From Bacteroidales bacterium (GTDB taxonomy: Bacteria; Bacteroidota; Bacteroidia; Bacteroidales; P3): DNA of 32,711 bases. The position numbers and the translations under genes were made by a program. Location: positions 1-32,711 of the forward strand of contig JAGCOF010000014.1 in assembly GCA_017645585.1 (NCBI GenBank). The letters run 5' to 3'. Every line of letters starts with the position of its first letter. The stretch's first letter is position 1. This document shows positions 1 to 6,608 of this stretch, piece after piece. The notes beneath the pieces were generated by a model. The model did not search any database. It was given only the letters and a program-made list of their open reading frames with translations, and was not told the origin of the DNA.

Positions 1-131
1 CTGATGAGGAACAGCAACAGCAATATCTTGATGCTGTCATAAACGAAGAAATTGAGTGCACTGCCGAAACGCGATGCACTGTCAAGTCCGATGAGGCTAT
101 ATATTAGCCAATCTGCGAATTGTTGAATCAT
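1..131 (-). CDS. Permease, N-terminal fragment (YraQ/DUF318-like), cut by window edge
   Basis: Only the first 43 codons are present; the gene runs off the left edge. The fragment starts MIQQFADWLIYSLIGLDS and continues into a hydrophobic stretch, FVYDSIKILLLLFLI. This opening resembles predicted permeases of the YraQ/DUF318 family, which are common in Bacteroidota ars clusters and are thought to move metalloid or organoarsenical substrates across the inner membrane. It lies 6 nt behind the ACR3 gene on the same strand, so it is almost certainly the distal gene of the arsenic operon. The family assignment rests on 43 residues and the context, so it is tentative; that a membrane protein starts here is firm. 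Confidence 0.6.
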   Translation of the reverse strand, partial: MIQQFADWLIYSLIGLDSASRFGSALNFFVYDSIKILLLLFLI

Positions 132-137
132 AGTGAT

Positions 138-1169
138 TTATGCTTTTATATAATTAAATTTATTAGATGTTCTATTGGCAATCCGTACCAAGGTGAGCAT
201 TATTGGCACTTCAACTAACACGCCCACTATAGTTGCCAAGGTTGCCCCGCTATCCAGTCCGAAAAGCGAAACCGATACAGCCACAGCCAGTTCAAAGAAA
301 TTGCTAGCACCTATCATTCCGGCTGGAGCAGCAATCTCGTAAGGAAGTTTCCACGCTTTCGCCCATCCATAGGTCAAGAAGAAAACGAGGAAAGTTTGTA
401 ATACCAATGGTATGGCTATCAATACGATATGCAATGGATTACTTATAATGGTCTCTCCTTGGAACGCAAATAGGATAATTAACGTCAATAATAGTCCTAT
501 GATAGTAAGATTGTCAAATTTACGAATGAAAAGATTGTTGAAATAGACTTTGCCTTTACGCTTTATGATGAACCACCTTGTAACAATTCCCGCCAACAAA
601 GGTATCAGCACGAACAATACTACAGATAGCATCAGCGTGTTCCATGGAATTTGCACACCGCCAACGCCGAGTAGCAGAGCTACAATCGGCACGAAAGCCA
701 CGAGAATGATCAAGTCATTGACTGCCACTTGCACTAATGTATAGGCTGGATTTCCATGCGAGAGATAGCTCCACACAAAAACCATGGCAGTGCATGGAGC
801 TGCACCCAACAAAACAGCTCCAGACAAGTAATCACCAGCCAAATCTGATGGTATCAGTGCTTTGAAAACCACAAAGAAAAACAGCCATGCCATCCCGAAC
901 ATTGTAAAGGGTTTGATGAGCCAGTTGGTTACACAAGTGACTACCAGTCCCTTGGGATGTTTACTCACATTTTTCACACTTTCGAAATCCACCTTGAGCA
1001 TCATCGGATAAATCATAAGCCATATCAGCACGGCAATTGGAAAGTTTACATGAGCATACTCAAGATTGCTCAAAAATTGTGGAAGCACGGGTATAAATCG
1101 TCCTGCAAGAATTCCCACAATCATGCAGCCAATTACCCAAAGTGACAAATATTTCTCAAAATTCTTCAT
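138..1169 (-). CDS. acr3: ACR3-family arsenite efflux permease
   Basis: The product is a 343-residue inner-membrane protein with about ten hydrophobic segments. The motif GAAPCTAMVFVWSYL followed by AYTLVQVAVNDLIILVAF is a clear ACR3 signature; the Cys in it corresponds to the conserved thiol needed for transport in the family. ACR3 proteins export As(III), and sometimes Sb(III), using the proton motive force. The start MKNFEKYLSLWVIG was chosen over longer in-frame options because its ATG overlaps the stop of the upstream permease gene in an ATGA arrangement, and because the longer extension is a frame shadow of that gene. It belongs to the ars operon read from arsR. It is not ArsB, which has a different fold and sequence; databases often label ACR3 proteins arsB. 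Confidence 0.95.
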   Translation of the reverse strand: MKNFEKYLSLWVIGCMIVGILAGRFIPVLPQFLSNLEYAHVNFPIAVLIWLMIYPMMLKVDFESVKNVSKHPKGLVVTCVTNWLIKPFTMFGMAWLFFFVVFKALIPSDLAGDYLSGAVLLGAAPCTAMVFVWSYLSHGNPAYTLVQVAVNDLIILVAFVPIVALLLGVGGVQIPWNTLMLSVVLFVLIPLLAGIVTRWFIIKRKGKVYFNNLFIRKFDNLTIIGLLLTLIILFAFQGETIISNPLHIVLIAIPLVLQTFLVFFLTYGWAKAWKLPYEIAAPAGMIGASNFFELAVAVSVSLFGLDSGATLATIVGVLVEVPIMLTLVRIANRTSNKFNYIKA

Positions 1170-1876
1170 AAGATAAAAATCGTTATGATGTAATATAATC
1201 CGATTGCCACAAACAATCCTCCCACCAGCCAGTTGAGCCATTTCTGGATAGTGTTCATCTTGCCGTAGAAACGTCCGATGCTGTTGGAACTGAACGCCAA
1301 AATCCATGCAATTAATAGTACCGGTAAAGCGGTTGCCACGGCAAAGACAATGGGCAACAACCAACCGCCTTTGACGGTGGCCGACAGCGGAATAAGCATC
1401 CCAAAATAGAAGATAGCACTTGACGGACAAAACGCCATTGCAAAAAGCAAACCCAGCAGCAAAGCCCCTAAATAGCCCTTGGTCGCCAACTTTTCACCGT
1501 TGCCTTTGAAGCCGAAGGATGGTAGATTCAATTTGCTTCCAATCAACATATAAAGACCAACTAAAAACAATATTGGGCCTATTACTTTTCCTCCGAATTT
1601 GCCAATGAATTTCTGGATGCCGAACAGGCTGTTGCCGCCTTTGACAATTACCAAGAGAATGATTCCCAACAAGGTATAAGCCATTATGCGCCCAAATGTA
1701 TAGAGCAAGCCTTTGGTGAAAATGCGCCGTCGAATTTCGATGTCCTTGCCGATAAAACCAATGGCAGCAATGTTGGTTGCCAAAGGGCACGGACTGATGG
1801 CGGTCATCAGGCCGAGCAGAAAAGCCGTGGCAATGGGCATACTGCTGTTGTCAAGTAGGTTTTGCAGGAATTCCAT
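1166..1876 (-). CDS. arsG: ArsG-like (DsbD-type transmembrane) permease
   Basis: This is a 236-residue, roughly six-helix membrane protein of the cytochrome c biogenesis/DsbD transmembrane superfamily. Two Cys-Pro elements stand out: ISPCPLATNIAAIGF near the N-terminus and AMAFCPSSAIFYFG in the middle. These paired Cys positions are typical of the ArsG family, whose Shewanella member exports trivalent aromatic arsenicals together with ArsE and ArsF. The start MEFLQNLLDN lies one base after the stop of the ArsF-like gene; a longer in-frame start at 1897 would overlap that gene by 20 bp and is less likely. The substrate here is inferred; an alternative role is electron transfer from the cytoplasm to the periplasmic thioredoxin-like lipoprotein encoded just upstream. 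Confidence 0.8.
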   Translation of the reverse strand: MEFLQNLLDNSSMPIATAFLLGLMTAISPCPLATNIAAIGFIGKDIEIRRRIFTKGLLYTFGRIMAYTLLGIILLVIVKGGNSLFGIQKFIGKFGGKVIGPILFLVGLYMLIGSKLNLPSFGFKGNGEKLATKGYLGALLLGLLFAMAFCPSSAIFYFGMLIPLSATVKGGWLLPIVFAVATALPVLLIAWILAFSSNSIGRFYGKMNTIQKWLNWLVGGLFVAIGLYYIITIFIL

Positions 1877-1877
1877 A

Positions 1878-2303
1878 TCAACGCAGCATTTTGTCAAGTT
1901 CTTGCTTCAGATTGGCCTTGAAAGTTTCAGGCTCAGTTCGGGCGTATCGAAAACCCATATCGGTCAAGTCGACTGTCGTCCCATCCTTGTCGAGAATCAA
2001 CGACGACCAAGCCACCTTATATCGGTCGGCAATCGCTTCACCATCAGGTTCCGAAAAATCAATGGACTTGAAGACGATTTTACCGTCCTTTTGTGCTTGG
2101 GCATATTCGTCGTCAATCAATTCAATAGTTTTGGCTTCAACGGCGCGGCAAGTGGCACAACGTTGGCTTCCATGGAAATAGAGTACCTGAACGATACCTT
2201 TTCCCGACAATGGTTTTACGGATTTATCCGTAGCCTGTCCACATGCTGTAATTGCAAACGACGCTATTATAAGCATCCCCATGATGAAAGATAATCGTTT
2301 CAT
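1878..2303 (-). CDS. arsF: ArsF-like thioredoxin-fold lipoprotein
   Basis: The product has 141 residues. Residues 1-20 form a signal peptide ending AITA before Cys21, a lipoprotein processing site, so the mature protein should be membrane-anchored in the envelope. A CxxC pair, Cys49-Ala-Thr-Cys52, follows the strand VLYFHGSQR, the usual position of the redox pair in a thioredoxin fold. It matches my recollection of the family annotated as the ArsF subunit of nitrophenylarsenical reduction, found beside ArsG permeases. The gene sits between a small CxxC protein and the ArsG-like permease with almost no gap, which suggests a redox relay. Whether it acts on nitroaromatic arsenicals, methylarsenicals or simply on protein thiols cannot be told from sequence. 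Confidence 0.75.
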   Translation of the reverse strand: MKRLSFIMGMLIIASFAITACGQATDKSVKPLSGKGIVQVLYFHGSQRCATCRAVEAKTIELIDDEYAQAQKDGKIVFKSIDFSEPDGEAIADRYKVAWSSLILDKDGTTVDLTDMGFRYARTEPETFKANLKQELDKMLR

Positions 2304-2323
2304 TATAATTCGTTTTTAGTTAG

Positions 2324-2557
2324 TCATTTTTTTTCAAGGATTTCTTTCACTTGGTCGGGTTTCAACAGGCCTTTGGCGACCACTTTTTCATCAATCACCA
2401 AGGCGGGCAAGGTCATGACATTGTACTTCATGATTTCCATCATGTCCTCCTGTTTGATAACTTCGGCATTGAGACCCATTTCTTCCACCACTTTCAGCAC
2501 CGTGGCGTGGAGCGATTTGCATTTGGAACATCCTGTTCCCAAAATTTTAATTGTCAT
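2324..2557 (-). CDS. Small thioredoxin-family redox protein (MTH895/TM0996 type)
   Basis: A 77-residue cytoplasmic protein with no signal peptide. It opens MTIKILGTGCSKCKSL, giving the redox pair Cys10-Ser-Lys-Cys13, and contains a cis-Pro region, VMTLPALVID, at about residues 47-56. Both are diagnostic of the small thioredoxin/glutaredoxin-like proteins related to MTH895 and TM0996. These often accompany DsbD-like or permease genes and probably pass electrons to them. It is the second gene of the ars operon, 81 nt after arsR and 20 nt before the ArsF-like lipoprotein. It may fill the role called ArsE in Shewanella, but I am not sure the two are homologous, so no symbol is given. Confidence 0.85.
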   Translation of the reverse strand: MTIKILGTGCSKCKSLHATVLKVVEEMGLNAEVIKQEDMMEIMKYNVMTLPALVIDEKVVAKGLLKPDQVKEILEKK

Positions 2558-2600
2558 TTTTTTGTGTGTTTAAGTTAAACTTGTTGATTATTGTTTGTAT

Positions 2601-2616
2601 TTCGTAAAACAACGAA
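2601..2616. promoter_or_regulatory. Second, weaker ArsR-operator-like palindrome
   Basis: The 16-nt sequence has arms TTCGT and ACGAA around six bases. It has the same total length as the upstream operator (3018-3033) and shares TTCGTAA at one end and CGAA at the other. It lies in the 81-nt gap between arsR and the small redox gene. I see no TAnnTTTG element beside it, so it may be a second ArsR binding site or a roadblock site rather than part of a separate promoter. Confidence 0.4.
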
Positions 2617-2638
2617 CATTATTTCCAAAAAAAAGCGG

Positions 2639-2965
2639 TCACCCGCAACATTGTCTGTTTTTGCAGACGCATTGTCCAAAGAACTCGCCAAAAAGTGCCT
2701 TGGCCTCCATCCAATTCTCCTTGTTGATGCAATACTTCACCTTGGGCGGCATGATTTCGCCCTGGATGAGTCCAGCCTCTTTCAACTCCGAAAGATGTTG
2801 CGACGCTGTGGCTTTAGCAATGGGAAGTTGTTCATGAATTTCACCGAAAAAGCAAGTTTCCTGCCTGGCCAAAAAGTCTATGATGGCAACACGCGCGGGA
2901 TTACCTAAAGCCTTGGCATATCGTGCCATACGAATCTGTTTTTCGGTGTATTCCTGTTTTTTCAT
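2639..2965 (-). CDS. arsR: ArsR-family metalloid-responsive repressor
   Basis: A 108-residue winged-helix protein. The ArsR core is visible as ALGNPARVAIIDFLARQ (about 19-35), then the recognition helix region PIAKATASQHLSELKEAGLI (about 48-67). Cysteines at 38, 79, 99, 101, 106 and 107 could bind As(III); the C-terminal CVCKNRQCC cluster recalls ArsR types with metalloid sites outside the classic helix. It is the first gene of the ars operon and probably represses it by binding the palindrome at 3018-3033, with release when arsenite or a trivalent organoarsenical binds. The start is about 25 nt downstream of the inferred transcription start. Which cysteines sense metalloid is not decidable from sequence alone. 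Confidence 0.93.
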   Translation of the reverse strand: MKKQEYTEKQIRMARYAKALGNPARVAIIDFLARQETCFFGEIHEQLPIAKATASQHLSELKEAGLIQGEIMPPKVKYCINKENWMEAKALFGEFFGQCVCKNRQCCG

Positions 2966-2991
2966 ATCTAAATCTCATTGATTTGACGCTG

Positions 2992-2999
2992 CAAAAATA
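2992..2999 (-). promoter_or_regulatory. ars operon promoter, -7 element
   Basis: Read on the minus strand this is TATTTTTG, an exact match to the Bacteroidota -7 consensus TAnnTTTG, about 27 nt before the arsR start. No good -33 TTTG is present at the expected 19-21 nt spacing; that position is occupied by the inverted repeat at 3018-3033. Confidence 0.7.
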
Positions 3000-3017
3000 C
3001 AAAATCTTTTTGATTTG

Positions 3018-3033
3018 TTCGTAATTTTACGAA
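3018..3033. promoter_or_regulatory. ArsR operator (perfect inverted repeat)
   Basis: Two perfect 7-bp arms, TTCGTAA and TTACGAA, are separated by TT. The repeat covers the place where the -33 promoter element should be, so a repressor bound here would block RNA polymerase. Dyads of this kind in front of arsR are the normal operator type for the family. The binding protein is inferred from position. Confidence 0.75.
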
Positions 3034-3129
3034 TAAATTTTCTCAAATTCTAGTGCTGATTTGTAGTACTCCCTTTGTTTAGACCAGTTTATGATTAATA
3101 TTGCGGAAAAAGTTTAACATTATTTATGA

Positions 3130-3546
3130 ACCCGTCGATGTCAATGTGTGCTCCGAATGGTAGGCTATGGGGAGAACCTCGGTTCTGGTTTTCCAACCAT
3201 CATATCCGCTTGGAAAGATGCCCACTGGGGAGAACCTGAATTGAAAAACAAATTTGAGATTGATGAGGTTGAATTGGTGCTTCCTATACCTGTGAGGGGG
3301 GGTAATGATAGGGTAAATGATAAGATAAATGATAGGATAAATGATAGGATAAATGATAGGATAAATGATAGGATAATGGCCACATATACCATTATCCGAT
3401 TAAATCCTGGTATCAAACGTAAAGACATTTCTAATATTTCAGGAAAGAGCCTTCCTACGATAGACAGACATATTGATGTTCTTACAGAAGATGGATTGAT
3501 TGAGTATAGGGGCTCAAGGAAAACCGGTGGCTATTATGTCAAATGA
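3130..3546 (+). pseudogene. C-terminal remnant of an AlbA_2 (Schlafen-type) ATP-binding regulator
   Basis: The readable part resembles the C-terminal half of the widespread AlbA_2-domain transcriptional regulators: LRMVGYGENLGSGFPTIISAW, then an Asn-Asp-Arg-Ile repeat linker, then a winged helix (GIKRKDISNISGKSLPTIDRHIDVL...) ending GGYYVK. The N-terminal AlbA_2 domain is missing: the frame is closed by a stop at 3127-3129, and the nearest possible start is a GTG at 3148 with no ribosome binding site. A neighbouring frame beginning at the ATG at 3126 reads NPSMSM, which could be the lost preceding residues shifted by one base, but nothing homologous lies further upstream. It could still yield a short DNA-binding peptide. 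It is AT-rich like the ars operon. Confidence 0.75.
3301..3372 (+). repeat. 12-bp tandem repeat, six units, in frame
   Basis: Six consecutive 12-bp units, the last four identical (ATAAATGATAGG), encode Asn-Asp-Arg-Ile repeats between the core and the winged helix of the regulator remnant. Because the unit is a multiple of three, gain or loss of copies keeps the frame. Asn-Asp repeats in this linker are a known habit of this protein family; the near identity of units at the DNA level points to recent slippage. Confidence 0.9.
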
Positions 3547-3708
3547 GGATTATGTTTGATTCACTTTCCTTGGCCACCTTTTGGCCACTTTTTCGACGTT
3601 TTACCGGATTTCTTTGTGTGATTTGAGTGTATAGATAATCGTAATATGCACAACTATAAACAGTTAGATTTAACAGAAAACAACTGAGGCGTTCCTGTTC
3701 CGGGCACT

Positions 3709-3742
3709 AAAAAGAGAAGCCCAAGCGTTCTTCTCTTTTTTT
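3709..3742. terminator. Intrinsic terminator, probably bidirectional
   Basis: An 11-bp perfect stem, AAAAAGAGAAG with CTTCTCTTTTT, closes a 10-nt loop and is followed by a run of T on the plus strand and of A before it. It sits between the regulator remnant (plus) and the unknown gene ending at 3766 (minus), so it can serve both converging transcripts. The rest of 3547-3765 is AT-rich with a short direct repeat (TTGGCCAC twice near 3570-3590); I see no gene there. Confidence 0.75.
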
Positions 3743-3765
3743 ATGTCATTTACAGCTCTTTGCGC

Positions 3766-4137
3766 TTAAAGCCACTTTACTTCCAAAGTGTCCTCCACAT
3801 CATAGTCCCATTCGTCGCCGTCCCAGGTGGTGCTACTCTTGTATGAGTTGAAATGCTTTTTGACCTCGCCAGGGTGAATGGTGTCGGTCTTGTCTTTGCG
3901 GTCAGGACCGAACAAGGCCGGCACAACAAAGGTTATCTCATCGTCGGTAATCTTGAGGATTTCCAACGCGACACTCTCATAGTAGGTGAAATAATAGTTT
4001 GAGGTTATCTCCGTCTCGCTGAATTTGATTTTCCCAAGCCTCGCTTCAAAGCGGCAGGTCGCCTCGGACCAATAAATCGCGCTGTGATTTATTCTGACTT
4101 CGAGCATCACAGGCTCCTTTGGTGTCTTGTTGTTCAT
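3766..4137 (-). CDS. Unknown small protein
   Basis: A 123-residue protein that I do not recognise. It has no signal peptide or membrane segment. It is rich in aromatic and acidic residues, with blocks such as NYYFTYYESVALEILKITDDEITF and an acidic C-terminus (WDGDEWDYDVEDTLEVKWL). The start MNNKTPKEPVML is preferred because AAAAGGA lies just before its ATG and because the longer reading overlaps aroE. It follows aroE by 23 nt on the same strand and is likely co-transcribed, but nothing ties it to the shikimate pathway. A beta-rich cytoplasmic domain is a reasonable guess from the alternating pattern. Confidence 0.7.
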   Translation of the reverse strand: MNNKTPKEPVMLEVRINHSAIYWSEATCRFEARLGKIKFSETEITSNYYFTYYESVALEILKITDDEITFVVPALFGPDRKDKTDTIHPGEVKKHFNSYKSSTTWDGDEWDYDVEDTLEVKWL

Positions 4138-4160
4138 ATCCTTTTGTATGTTGTTTTGGT

Positions 4161-4889
4161 TTATTTGAGTCCCCAGAGGTGCCAGCTGAGTTCGGCTTGG
4201 AGGTGCAGCATTGCGAGGCCGTCGCAGGTGTGGGCGCCCATTGTGGAGGCCCATTCCATGAGCGGGGTGGGCGAGGGGTTGTAGTTGAGGTCGTAGACGT
4301 AGTGGGGAGTGAACGGGGAGTGAATGGGGAGTGAGGGGGGAGTGAATGGGAGACCTGCGGGGGTGGCGTTGATGAGTAAGGTGAGAGGTGAGTGGTGAGA
4401 GGTGAAATCAGTGTAACCGAGGGCGTTGGGGTGCTGCTCGGGGTGGCGGCTGACAAAGCGGTAGGGGATGCCGAGTTGCTCAAGGGCATAGGCAACGGCG
4501 TGGGCGGCACCGCCTGTCCCGAGGATGTAGGCTTGGGAGAAATTCTTGATTCTTAATTCTTCATTCTTGATTTTCAGCAGTGTCTGTTGAAAGGCCGGCG
4601 CGTCGGTGTTGTGCCCTATGAGGCGCCCTTCGTCAATCACCACACAATTGATGGCGCCAATGCGTTCGGCTTCGGGGCTCAGGGCGTCAAGATGTTTGAT
4701 AACCTGCTGCTTGAAGGGGAAGGTGACGTTGAAGCCGCTGATTTGACGCTCCTCCACCCAGCGGCGCAGGTGGTCGAGCGACGGCATCTCGCAGAGTGTG
4801 TAGTCGGCGTCGGCGAAGTGCTGCGCGTCGAAGTATTCCTTTGAGTAGGAGTGCTTTAACGAGGTTCCTATCAGGGCGAAGTGTTTCAT
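4161..4889 (-). CDS. aroE: Shikimate dehydrogenase
   Basis: A 242-residue cytoplasmic enzyme that reduces 3-dehydroshikimate with NADPH in aromatic amino acid synthesis. Visible motifs are the shikimate-binding HSYS (about 13-16), the catalytic Lys region FNVTFPFKQQ, the Asn/Asp positions GAINC and GHNTDAPAF, the nucleotide loop ILGTGGAAHAVAYAL and the element NATPAG. The start MKHFALIGTSLKHSYS fits the family; a longer in-frame start at 4928 would lie upstream of the promoter element. Three simple-sequence tracts interrupt it: IKNEELRIKN (4542-4576), SHHSPLT (near 4380-4405) and a Pro/His/Phe-rich stretch coded by repeats of GGGGAGTGAA (4304-4353). All core motifs are kept, so it is probably functional but unusual. 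Confidence 0.92.
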   Translation of the reverse strand: MKHFALIGTSLKHSYSKEYFDAQHFADADYTLCEMPSLDHLRRWVEERQISGFNVTFPFKQQVIKHLDALSPEAERIGAINCVVIDEGRLIGHNTDAPAFQQTLLKIKNEELRIKNFSQAYILGTGGAAHAVAYALEQLGIPYRFVSRHPEQHPNALGYTDFTSHHSPLTLLINATPAGLPFTPPSLPIHSPFTPHYVYDLNYNPSPTPLMEWASTMGAHTCDGLAMLHLQAELSWHLWGLK

Positions 4890-4898
4890 ATCCGACTG

Positions 4899-4906
4899 CA
4901 AAGATA
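4899..4906 (-). promoter_or_regulatory. aroE promoter, -7 element
   Basis: The minus strand reads TATCTTTG, matching TAnnTTTG. The end of the element is only 9 nt from the aroE ATG, so transcription would begin almost at the start codon. No clear TTTG lies at the -33 spacing. A leader this short would leave no room for a ribosome binding site. Confidence 0.5.
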
Positions 4907-4933
4907 CGAAAAAAGATGATAACGCCATCCTTT

Positions 4934-5024
4934 CGACGACTGTTCAATGGTATTTCAACGGTATTTCGACGGAAAAAAGCGTTGAAATACCGTTGAAGTA
5001 CCGTTGAAATGAGGTCGAAGGGTC
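4934..5024. repeat. 11-nt-period hairpin element, copy A
   Basis: In the divergent gap between aroE and the flippase gene, arms at about 4943-4971 and 4980-5008 pair over 29 positions with three mismatches, around the loop GAAAAAAG. The right arm is made of heptamers GTTGAAA, GTTGAAG and GTTGAAA separated by the tetramers TACC, TACC and TGAG, then GTCGAAGGG. A left outer CCTTTCGAC pairs with that last unit. Architecture and loop match copy D at 21459-21550. The remaining bases to 5099 are AT-rich with no clear promoter. Confidence 0.85.
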
Positions 5025-5099
5025 GGTGTCAAGTGCTTTCTGGATGGTTTTTATGAATGGTGGGACAATAAATATATAAAAAATGCGTTGTAGGCAAAT

Positions 5100-6608
5100 A
5101 TGGGAGTGATAGCACGACAGAGCATCAAGGGGGCGTTGGCCAACTACCTGGGGGTGGCGATAGGGTTCGTCACCACGTTCTTTGTGCTGACACGCTACCT
5201 GACCGAGGAGGAGATTGGCCTGACGAGGGTGATGGTCGACGCGGCGATGCTCTTCTCCGGCTTGGCACAGCTGGGCTCCAACGCCTCCATTGTGAGGTTC
5301 TTCCCTCATTTCAAGGACAATAAGGACAACCACGGCATCTTCGGCCTTTCGTTGCTGCTGCCGCTGATTGGTTTCCTTTTGTTCGGCCTGGTGTTCTTGG
5401 TATTCCGTGAGCAGCTGACGGCTCTCTATGCCGCCAAGTCGCCCCTGCTGGCAGATTATTTCTACCTGCTACCGATGCTGACCTTCTTCGCGCTCTATAT
5501 GACCGTGTTCGAGACCAATGCGTCGGTGCTGATGCGCATCACGGTGCCCAAGATGGTGCGCGAGGTGGGTATCCGTGTGTTCAACCTGGCGGCCTACCTG
5601 CTCTATGGCTACCGCGTCATCAGTCTTGATGTCTTTGTGTGGCTCTTCTGTGGCAGCTACGCGCTGGCTATGGTGCTCAACCTGATGTATCTCATCAGTT
5701 TGGGACATATCTCTTTCCGTGTGGATTGGCAGTTCCTCACGCGTGAGCGGGTGGGGGAGATTGGACGTTACACGCTCTTCATGACTGCCACCGCGCTGGC
5801 GGGCAATATACCACTCGTCAACTCGCTCTTCCTCGGCGCCAAGGCCGGTGCCGCCCTGACGGGCGTCTACGCCATCGCCATGTATATTGCCAATGTGGTC
5901 GAGGTGCCCTACCGTTCGCTGGGTGCCATCACGAGGCCCGTGGTGGCCACCGCCGTGAAGGAGGGCAATTGGGACGAGGTGAACCGTCTGGGGCGGCAAG
6001 TGTCGCTGCACCAGCTGCTGGTCAGCACCGCCATCTTCTTTTTCATCTGGATCAACCTCGACACGCTCTACGCCTTCATTCCCAACGGTGCCAGCTTTGC
6101 CGGCGGTGTGGGGGTGGTGTTGCTCATGGGGTTGGCCAAGGTGGTCAACTCGTCGCTCTCCATCGGCACCGACGTGCTAAACTATTCGCGCTACTATTCG
6201 CGCTCGCTGCTGTTTATTGCCGTGCTTACGGCCAGCGCCATCGGCCTCAACAGCCTGCTGATAGGCATGTGGGGCATCGATGGCTCCGCTGCCGCCACGC
6301 TGCTCTCCTATATTCTCTATTTCCTGCTTCTGCTTGGCTATCTGTGGTGGCGGCTGAAGGTCAGCCTCTTCTCGGCGGCGCAGCTGAAGGTGCTGGTGTT
6401 GATGGCCGCCGGCTATGGGCTCAACCTGCTGTGGACCCATACCCTGACGCCCCTCATCACGCAACACACAACACTCGTAACGCTGTTGGTCGATGCCCTG
6501 CTGAAGACCGCCGTGCTGGCGGTGCTGCTGGCGGTGGCCGTCTATGCGTGGCGGGTGTCTCCCACGGTGAATAATATAGTGGATGGCAAGATAAGGAAGA
6601 GAAAATGA
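5100..6608 (+). CDS. Polysaccharide flippase (MATE/MVF superfamily, RfbX/Wzx-like)
   Basis: A 502-residue inner-membrane protein with about 12-14 hydrophobic segments. The opening, IARQSIKGALANYLGVAIGFVTTFFVLTRYLTEEEIGLTRVMVD, is typical of the COG2244 polysaccharide/lipopolysaccharide exporters of Bacteroidota. Such proteins flip lipid-linked oligosaccharides from the inner to the outer leaflet. Start at the ATG at 5100; the ORF begins right at the hydrophobic core as in relatives. Its stop overlaps the start of the T9SS cargo gene in ATGA, so the two are translationally coupled. No glycosyltransferase genes are nearby, so the substrate is unknown; peptidoglycan-lipid or O-antigen-like units are both possible. 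Confidence 0.85.
   Translation: MGVIARQSIKGALANYLGVAIGFVTTFFVLTRYLTEEEIGLTRVMVDAAMLFSGLAQLGSNASIVRFFPHFKDNKDNHGIFGLSLLLPLIGFLLFGLVFLVFREQLTALYAAKSPLLADYFYLLPMLTFFALYMTVFETNASVLMRITVPKMVREVGIRVFNLAAYLLYGYRVISLDVFVWLFCGSYALAMVLNLMYLISLGHISFRVDWQFLTRERVGEIGRYTLFMTATALAGNIPLVNSLFLGAKAGAALTGVYAIAMYIANVVEVPYRSLGAITRPVVATAVKEGNWDEVNRLGRQVSLHQLLVSTAIFFFIWINLDTLYAFIPNGASFAGGVGVVLLMGLAKVVNSSLSIGTDVLNYSRYYSRSLLFIAVLTASAIGLNSLLIGMWGIDGSAAATLLSYILYFLLLLGYLWWRLKVSLFSAAQLKVLVLMAAGYGLNLLWTHTLTPLITQHTTLVTLLVDALLKTAVLAVLLAVAVYAWRVSPTVNNIVDGKIRKRK

Noticed and set aside
3301-3372. CRISPR or regulatory iterons in the 12-bp tandem repeat
   Set aside because: The units are contiguous, in frame and code the known Asn-Asp repeat linker of the regulator family.
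3685-3710. tRNA 3' end as an integration site
   Set aside because: GTTCCTGTTCCGGGCAC has no canonical T-loop (TTCRA), and no acceptor or anticodon stem can be found upstream.
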